Shown piece by piece: positions 32,101-38,282 of a stretch of DNA of 38,282 nucleotides. Under the pieces are notes generated by a model. The model saw only the letters and a program-made list of their open reading frames with translations. It was not told where the DNA came from and ran no database searches. Origin of the DNA: Gnetum montanum (lineage: Eukaryota; Streptophyta; Gnetopsida; Gnetales; Gnetaceae); the NCBI GenBank assembly GCA_015680685.1, contig MNCI01004101.1, positions 420,542 through 458,823 on the forward strand, written 5' to 3'. A program made the position numbers and the translations under genes. Each line of letters opens with the position of its first letter. The stretch's first letter is position 1.

Positions 32101-33841
32101 CTTCACATGTGAGCAAGGGCAGGGGCAAAAGGCTATGGATTAGGGTTCGTAATGTACAATCTAAGCTTGTTGGTAAGTATGCCTTAGCTAACTTATTTAC
32201 TACCTTATTTTTTCCTTTTATGATTACCTCTATTTATTGGACTAATATAATAATCTTGGCTTATGCTTGAAAAATGAGGAAGAGGGTTCAACTCTTAAAG
32301 AAGAGGCCCCTACTACAGAAGAGGAGGCCCCTACTATGGAAGAGGTGGCCCTCATTGCAAAGGATCATTTTGTAGAGAATGTTCCATAATTTGAGGGACA
32401 TATGATAGTATAGGAAGTAGATACAATTTTAACACAGCTTGAAGAAGAGGGGTTGCACTTTGAGGATAGTGAGTTTGATGATTTCTTTGACAGTGTACCA
32501 ATGGGCAACCCCACCTGCTCTCACCCTTAAGGGTTTGTTGGGTAGGAGATTTGAACTATCATTTATGTTATTCTCTCATTGTTCCTCTCCTCTTCACAAT
32601 GCTAACAAACATTACTACACAACGGATACTAGTTCTACTAAGGGCCACAAGTCTTCATCTACTTTCTATCTAGAGCCATGGGTAGAAACTCTAGATAAGT
32701 TTGCCTTTATGGAAGGTGTAGTAGATGACATGATTGACCACATAAAGAAAATTGACCCTAAGATAGTTGAACTTAGTCTATGACATTTTATTTTTATGTG
32801 TTGTTTCATTTTTGCTAATGTCTCATGACTAACACTTTCCTATTTAGGTGTAACAGCTTCATGGCTCAAATGGGACTCAAAGCAAGCTGTTAAAGTGGAA
32901 GCTACGCCTGAACTCCCTCTAGAGGTAATAAAGGTGCCTTGTCACATATATGATGAGGTAAGTAGATGTGTGCTAAACTTGGCATAGTCACTATGGGAGT
33001 GTAGACATGTCAATGAAGACCTCTAGAAATGAGTTCAGAAGCTCAAGAAGGAAAGAGTGAATCAGGTATATGATCTAGAAGATTTGAGATCATGGAATGA
33101 ATTTCTAATGACTTGTGAGAATTCTGATGGTAGTTGACATATGACTATAATTGATTATGCTAGATATTGGTCAGCTGTACAAGAAAAACATGAAGCCACA
33201 TGTGAAGTAATTGAACAACTACAAATGTATCTCTTGGCACAAAAGAATCAGGATTGGAAAGATTATAGTGCCAAGGTGTATGAATGGGGGTAGGCACAAA
33301 AGAATCAGAAACACATGTATAAGATGGAACATGTTTCTTATCACCAAATGTATAGGGATGCATTTGTAGAATTTTGTGATCATAAGCTATTCCTTGATGT
33401 AATCAATGCTACTTAGGCCTATGATAAATTCATGAAGCATCTAGTGGTTAGTGAATCTCCCAAGAGGGAGATAATCATGCCTTATAGGAAGGCCACCTCT
33501 GCTACCTTTTCTCTAGGGCCACCCACATGGATGACTATGGAGAAAGGAAATATTTTAGCAAGCATTGATTTGTAAAGAGACGATTGGGACAATTTGAGTG
33601 AGAAAGAAATTTTTTGATGCTTGGAATCTAGTCTTGATAAAATACCACTAGACATGGATGTGGGCCCATCTCAGGTTACCATAATTTTAATTTATTACAA
33701 CTTATTTCATGGTAACTTTATGCATTTCGTCATTCACTCCTTCACTTATTGTTTTGGTCTTGTTCTTGTTTTATGCAGGATCAAATTGAGGATGAAGGAC
33801 CTAGAGGAGAAGAAGCTAAAGACATAGGACAATACTTGTAG
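29160..33841 (+). pseudogene. Gene C: multi-exon accessory gene with FCP1/SCP-like pseudo-phosphatase domain, antisense in element D
   Basis: Exons: 1, about 29160-29395 (donor GTAAGC at 29396); 2, 30235-30684 (450 bp, the same length as in A; donor ATGAGT, mutated from the GTGAGT of A and B); 3, 30770-31044 (donor GTGAGC); 4, 31157-32172 (acceptor CCGTAG, donor GTAAGT); 5, from 32279 (EEEAPTMEEV); 6, VETLDKFAFMEGVVDDMIDH (about 32690); 7, to 33674 (SLWECRHVNEDL, DWKDYSAKVYEWG); 8, 33779-33841. Exons 2-3: ILVMVELVGVLC with the DxD site as E-L-V (30266-30274), YNTLFIAFHMG in place of the usual acidic pair, and INKDDLHDKEGALALAQMAL with FPSAENVHASVIQQLG, which resembles the C-terminal part of SCP phosphatases. 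Exon 4 contains HFHTRVHG and DHTSISKPWI of unknown function. Stops in exons 2, 4, 5 and 7. Best preserved of the three copies. Confidence 0.72.
29400..30230 (+). other. Gene C intron 1, with CCATGGCTA-type simple repeats
   Basis: Lies between donor GTAAGC (29396) and acceptor ATCCAG (30234). 29480-29690 is an imperfect repeat of 9-nt words such as ATGGCTATT, ACTACCATT and CCATGGTAG, which keeps several frames open by chance. 29890-30090 has GCTACATGG/GCTATGTGGGACAT repeats. Gene A's intron 1 (7815-8320) has related CTATGCTA words. No coding signal is supported here. Confidence 0.55.
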
Positions 33842-34026
33842 CCTCTTCATTGATGTTTTACACTTTTAAAATGGAATCCCTGTTATCAAGTAATGTTGCA
33901 ACTCTAAGTGTGAACTTGATTTTTGGGCCATATATTTATAATGTGATGAAAAGTAAAGTGCTTGTTCAATTTCCCTTGCCTCATGTTTTGGTTGATGTAT
34001 TTGGGCCCCTTGTGGCCCCCATGATA

Positions 34027-34593
34027 TAGTTTAAGGTCATTTTAGGCCATAGTTAGTTTAAGGCCATTTTGGGTTGTAGTTAGTTTAAGGTCATTTCAGG
34101 CTGTAACTAGTTTAAGGCCATTTTGGGCCATGGCTAGTTTAAGATCATTTCAGGCTATGGGTAGTTTAAGGTCATTTCAGGCAGTGACTAGTTTAAGGCC
34201 ATTTCTATCCATGGGTAGTTTAAGGTCATTTTTTTCCATAGTTAGTTTAAGGCCATTTTGGGTCATGGGTAGTTTAAGGACATTTCAGGATGTATTTAGT
34301 TTAAGGCCATTTTGGGTTGTAGCTAGTTTAAGGCCATTTCAAGCCATGGCTAGGTTAAGGCCATTTCAGGTCATGGGTAGTTTAAGGCCATTTTGGGCCA
34401 TGACTAGTTTAAGGCCATTTTGGGCCATGGGTAGTTTAAGGCCATTTCAAGTCATGGGTAGTTTAGGGCCATTTCAAGACATAGTTAGTTTAAGGCCATT
34501 TCAGGCCATGGTTAGTTTAAGGCCATTTTGCGCTATAGTTAGTTTAAGGTCATTTTGGGTCACAGTTAGTTTAAGGCCATTTCAGGTCATGAC
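34027..34593 (+). repeat. Minisatellite: 21 units of exactly 27 bp
   Basis: Consensus TAGTTTAAGGCCATTTTGGG followed by CCATGGG or similar. I count 21 consecutive units with no length change, 34027-34593. Variation sits at unit positions 11, 17-20 and the last seven bases. The period is nine codons, so one frame stays open (repeat SLRPFWAMG), but upstream and downstream nothing supports a protein. It follows gene C, as the related array follows gene A, and it ends four bases before element E's LTR, which probably cut a longer array. Confidence 0.95.
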
Positions 34594-35687
34594 AACTGTT
34601 GGCGACCGTTTGGGATGCAATAGCGAACGAGTGTCCTTGAATAGGATTTAGGTGCCTGCTGGTCTTTGGCAACACCAAGGCCCAGATACCTCCAAATAAA
34701 CTCAGTAGTTAATGTGAGTATGTGTGTGTGCTGTTGCGGCCTGTGGTTGTGTAAAATGTAATAATTGTGTTGTGTGTGAACTACAAATGACTTACTTCAA
34801 AGAGATTCAGCCAACTTTGCCAACTGCTGTGAGTTCTTGAAAATTTCCTATTTTGTTCAACTGCCTAGTCTACGCAGTCCTTATAATACCTACTTGTAAC
34901 AAATAAAATTTTGCAAAAACATTTGAGCACAACTCCGCAATCTACTCCTAATTTTCCCCAGAGAAAGAGATAGCTCCACAAGAAAACTAGAAATAGAGCA
35001 AGATTCAATTGAAATAGACAGAAAAGTAAAGAAAGCAGATTTGTGTAGACCTCAAATATTTAAACAAGGTAAAATGACACGAGTAAACACTTCGCAATAA
35101 AGCTATCCCAAATTCAATATCTACGAATTGTTCAAACTTCCAAGGCTCAAACAAGCAATATCTTCAAGACAATCCTACTATGCTACCAAAAATTGCTGCG
35201 TAAACTACCACGTACGAGACTCCATTTTGACTAGATAATAGATGTCAACGATTGCATTCAAACAGAACCTTTAAAAGACTTGACAATTTCTGATTGAAAT
35301 ACCACGGGAATTCACTTTAAAGATAAAAAGAAGCTATTCTGGTCCCATCAAAATACCAAAGATTTTCTGAACCCTCTCGACTACTGAATTGTTCAACGGC
35401 GTGACTACAAACAGAGGCTCTCTTACAACAATCCCAATAGCAGTTCCCACACGTTGCACAATAACGAAATTTACTACTAAAATGCTCTCAAGGCTTTTAA
35501 ACACAAGCGCTTCTATGGCAAAATTTTAATAGAAATTTCTATCGGGCAACAAGAACAGTAAGAGCAATCTAAAAATCCCAAAATTACTTGCCAAGGATGA
35601 TACTATCTAAACCACTAGCTAAACAATTTAAACAAAACAAAAAATGAAATGCATAACTCACAGGACCATGACAAAGAGGCTGAAATC

Positions 35688-35809
35688 TTTATTCTAGCAA
35701 GCCATCTTGTAAGCAATCTTCTTTACAAATATTCCTAGATCCCAAGTGTGATGTGTGAGACCCCAATGTGATGATGATGATCCCCCTTGACCCCTGAAGC
35801 CTTTTTATA
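35688..35809 (-). promoter_or_regulatory. Element E LTR TATA box and polyadenylation signal
   Basis: CTATAAAAAG at 35810-35801 (minus) with a start expected near 35775, then AATAAA at 35693-35688. A distance of about 85 nt from start to signal fits a short R region. A CATCATCATCA triplet run lies between them. Confidence 0.6.
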
Positions 35810-35840
35810 GTGTTCAAAGGTAGGTAGGGAAGTTACATAT

Positions 35841-36225
35841 TCAAAAATATCTCACCTAACTTCTCTCCCAAGTAACTTGGCCAACCAATTAGGAGGTTAC
35901 TTGCCCAATAAGTTAGGTAACTTACAACAATTTTGGGTGGTTTCAACCACAAAAGATATAAAAATGCTACGGTTGACAAGTGCGCATGGTAGTTACAATA
36001 TCATAGAAAATTAAAATACAATCTCTAAAATATATAGGAATACAAGCTATAGTTGCTACTTACTCCATACATATATATCCTTTTAATTTTGCTTCTCCAA
36101 AATGAGATGTCAAGTATTCTAAGTGATACAATTTTCAAATATCTCAAAAATATCTCTCCTAACTTCTCTCTCAAGAAATTTGACTAACCAATCAGAAGAT
36201 TACTTGTCCAACAAGCTAGGAGAAG
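35841..36225 (+). repeat. Diverged direct repeat in E LTR U3
   Basis: TCAAAAATATCTC(A/T)CCTAACTTCTCTC begins at 35841 and 36144, offset 303. Similarity runs about 75 bp through CCAA(C/T)AAG(T/C)TAGG and then fades. Just beyond, GCATAAAAT/ATTTTATGC (36255-36279) is a perfect 9-bp inverted repeat with a 7-nt loop. Confidence 0.75.
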
Positions 36226-36479
36226 GTTATGTGGTTAGGGAGTTAGGAAGTTATGCATAAAATGAGGAGCATTTTATGCTAACTTTAATATAATATGACA
36301 TTGAATAGGATGACCAATATTGCAAATTTTCAATGGGCAGTAAATAATATATTTCATAACTTGGGGTAAATGATGGCAGGTCTCTAAGTCTTCAAACCAA
36401 CCGCGAAATTTGAAAAATTTATAATTCATATGACCCTAATCTTGGTTTAAACCATTAAAATCTCCAATGGCTGTTATTG

Positions 36480-37440
36480 TTGCTACTTCATGGTGTTCGG
36501 ATCCTCCATCGATGTGGCTTATTCAAGGGCATCATTGCCGATGATGAGCCTGACAGATATAATGACGTCCATGACATGGCTTGAAGGCATTCTATCTTGC
36601 CGCAGAGGCTCTCCTTACCGCGTTCACGTCTGCATCGGTGTTGTCGTCCTCCCTGCTGAATTCGTGGATTGTCCAAAATCTAAATGATGACGATCAATGA
36701 TACTTGCAGAAGATGCAATAAGGCTGAGCTTGAATGTCGTGATGGTCGTGGTTGAAGGCGACCTGTTTGCAAACCAATCACCGCTGCGGTTCAATATTCT
36801 TTCCACATTTACTGATGGACATATGTCTCTTAATTTTATTTTAATTTCTTCTATTTCTTCCCGGAACCTGCAAGAACTGACACGTTTGAAGCAAGATATA
36901 TATGCAGCATTATCCGAAGCCACCGATTCGAACTGCCTCCGCACAATAGGGTCTTGTAAAATCGTAACTGACGATCACCGCGGGGGAAGGCCCTGCAACT
37001 ACAATCTGACTCTGCCAAATTGTGCTGGAGAAGAAAGGGGTTTTTTAAATAACTACGTGCCCAAACAGAGGGTTTCAATTTCTGTTTTGCCCCCAAAACT
37101 GACTTAGGGTTTTCTTCGTTTTTCTGTTTGGCTTTCCTGCGTTTTGTCAGTTTGTTTGCCTACGCCCGCTGCTGACCATTCTACGCCCACTGCTGCGCAC
37201 GCCCCTGACCCTTCTGCGCTACCATTGTTCATCCGTTCTCTGCTGAATCTTCCTTGAGATCGCCTCCAACATTTTTTTCTTGATTTTTTAAAAAAGGAAA
37301 TCGGCAACGCCAACGGCTGCGACGGTGCAGAGCAACGGCGACGGAGACGTTTGATGGCTTGGCCGTGATTTTACGGTGGCCATGTATTTTCCAGTTCCAC
37401 CGCAGTCTTCTTTTCTCTCCACTGGTGCTGCATAATTTTC
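36480..37440. other. GC-richer, gene-like island inside the E LTR
   Basis: Base composition rises compared with the AT-rich flanks, with CCGCGGGGGAAGG and CGGCGACGGAGACG. On the minus strand, 36944-36624 is open (contains FREEIEEIKIKLRDICPSVN), and AAACCCTAAG (a telo-box, common near starts of plant housekeeping genes) lies upstream at 37113-37104. Plus-strand frames (36697-37107) are also open, so the strand is not certain. I do not recognise a product. It may be a host-gene 5' fragment captured in the LTR, or U3 sequence with chance frames. Confidence 0.35.
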
Positions 37441-37812
37441 AAAACACTCGAGGCGTTGCTAATTTTTTTTTTGATTAATTCTTGTTGTACATGAAATTTC
37501 AAATGTTGTCTTTTTAAGGATACAACCAAATTTCACAACCGAGATCTGCAACTTTGTGCCTATTACATAAATAATATACTCCCTTCCTTACTGATTTTAC
37601 TATCTTCTGATCTTTGACAAGGGAATAATCTGGCACTTTCATCTTATACCCAAAAGGCTTCAACATAAAATTTTTACCAGTAAATCAATCTTCCAAACTA
37701 AAACACCCATCAACCTTCAACACTAAGGCTGTACTTAACTTACAACCATAGATTCTTACAATTTTGAATAAAATATTTTAACTATTCCATGGAATGGCCA
37801 AATGTGCCAACA

Positions 37813-37840
37813 TTTCTGCCCCCTTAAAAACTTAAAGAAC
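37813..37840 (-). other. Element E polypurine tract
   Basis: CTTTAAGTTTTTAAGGGGGCAGAAA on the minus strand, immediately before the LTR start TGTTGGCAC. A G-run with flanking purines is the usual plus-strand primer of LTR elements. It fixes the right edge of the LTR and the orientation of E. Confidence 0.7.
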
Positions 37841-38085
37841 TTCTGTAACTACATTTCAAGCTGAAACATACTGAAATTTTCATTGAATTTTTACATTCAA
37901 AAGAAATATTGTTTGAGGAAAACTCCCATTTAACATAAGGTGCAATGGGACAAAAACCTCATTCCTAAGAAAAATCATAAATTGTACATCATCAAGTCCT
38001 TCATGGACTATTCTTGGGATGGAAACTGAATTGTGAGGGATACCCTAGTGGGAATCGTCATCTTCTTCACCTTTTCATAGGAGAT

Positions 38086-38282
38086 TTATGATGTGATGTA
38101 GGCAGTCTTGTTATCTTCTTGTTTGGTAGAGCTCTCACCTTGATCTAGTGGAGCTTTCTCTTCAACATTTTCCTCATTCTCTTTTTGGGAAGAGCTCTTT
38201 TGTCCTTCTCCATTGACTCCTTCATTTTCTTCTTGACAGGCCAAAGCTTCTCCCCATCCCCATGATGACTCTCCATGAGTTG
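38086..38282 (-). pseudogene. Element E internal sequence: acidic reading frame, partial
   Basis: Minus-strand frame entering from the right edge, about 65 codons ending in TAA at 38088-38086. It is rich in Glu, Gln, Ser and Lys (ENEGVNGEGQKSSSQKENEE, then DQGESSTKQEDNKT), as in a disordered linker or tail. No domain is recognisable. Being about 270 bp upstream of the polypurine tract, it could be the tail of E's polyprotein or an extra frame. 37841-38085 has no clear coding signal. Confidence 0.3.

Larger units (their letters stand above)
34597..37812 (-). mobile_element. Element E, 3' LTR (3.2 kb), minus orientation
   Basis: On the minus strand the LTR starts TGTTGGCAC at 37812 and ends TCGCCAACA at 34597, giving TGTTGGC/GCCAACA terminal inverted repeats. 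A polypurine tract lies just outside the start. Inside, TATAAAAAG (35809-35801, minus) and AATAAA (35693-35688, minus) define U3, R and a U5 of about 1.1 kb. The left boundary interrupts the 27-bp array; ACAAC at 34592-34596 is the candidate target duplication, whose partner is outside the window. Its family cannot be named from what is visible. 34600-35680 holds no gene. Confidence 0.75.

Noticed and set aside
34597-34616. TGGCGACCGTTTGGGA resembling a tRNA-Asp-type primer binding site on the plus strand
   Set aside because: The same bases are better explained as the end of element E's LTR, since they form a perfect inverted pair with TGTTGGC at 37812 next to a polypurine tract; no plus-strand internal region follows.
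34130-34651. 173-codon open frame of SLRPF repeats
   Set aside because: It is the translation of a 27-bp (nine-codon) minisatellite; open because the period is a multiple of three. No homologous frame at the matching array after gene A.

Overview
The window looks like intergenic DNA from a land plant with a large, repeat-rich nuclear genome. It contains Tat/Ogre-type Ty3/gypsy retrotransposons with a second RNase H domain, U2-type introns with GT(A/G)AG(T) donors, very long LTRs, no intact gene, and one run of N from a draft assembly. A gymnosperm would fit the scale and style, but that is a guess. I found no tRNA, rRNA, CRISPR array or bacterial signal.

Layout, left to right. (1) 1-6061: the 3' part of a plus-strand element ('element 1'). 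It has RT, RNase H, second RNase H and integrase to 3378, a tandem-repeat 3' UTR, then a probable 2.0-kb 3' LTR (4037-6061) with a clear TATA promoter. This element is inserted in the RT of the next one. (2) 6062 to about 18207: minus-strand 'element 2', with a 5' LTR (about 18207-16700), leader, gag (about 15930-13480) and protease (13361-12545), and then RT only at 6884-6062. The 5.6 kb between protease and RT holds a plus-strand, multi-exon gene ('gene A', 7609-12094) with its own TATA box, flanked on both sides by short tandem repeats. (3) 18214-21338: minus-strand fragment of the same gene ('gene B'), cut at both ends. (4) about 21345 to 34593: minus-strand 'element D', with a 3' LTR (about 21345-24165), 3' UTR repeats, and integrase to RT (25250-28707). 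Again the region just upstream of RT holds a plus-strand copy of the gene ('gene C', about 29160-33841), bounded by tandem repeats that end in a 21 x 27-bp array. (5) 34597-37812: a 3.2-kb LTR with TGTTGGC/GCCAACA ends belonging to a minus-strand 'element E', whose polypurine tract and a piece of internal sequence run to the right edge.

The main result is the repeated gene. Copies A, B and C share about eight exons. Several splice donors and acceptors fall at homologous places in all three. Exons 2-3 encode a domain like the FCP1/SCP (NIF) branch of the HAD phosphatases. Where the N-terminal motif can be read (A and C), the DxD aspartates are Glu and Val, so I infer a pseudo-phosphatase fold already inactive in the common ancestor. 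In two independent elements (2 and D) the gene sits antisense, directly upstream of the RT exon, behind a conserved 3' splice acceptor. It therefore seems an integral cargo gene of this retrotransposon family, probably inside its protease-RT intron, and not a chance insertion. All copies here carry stops and are dead.
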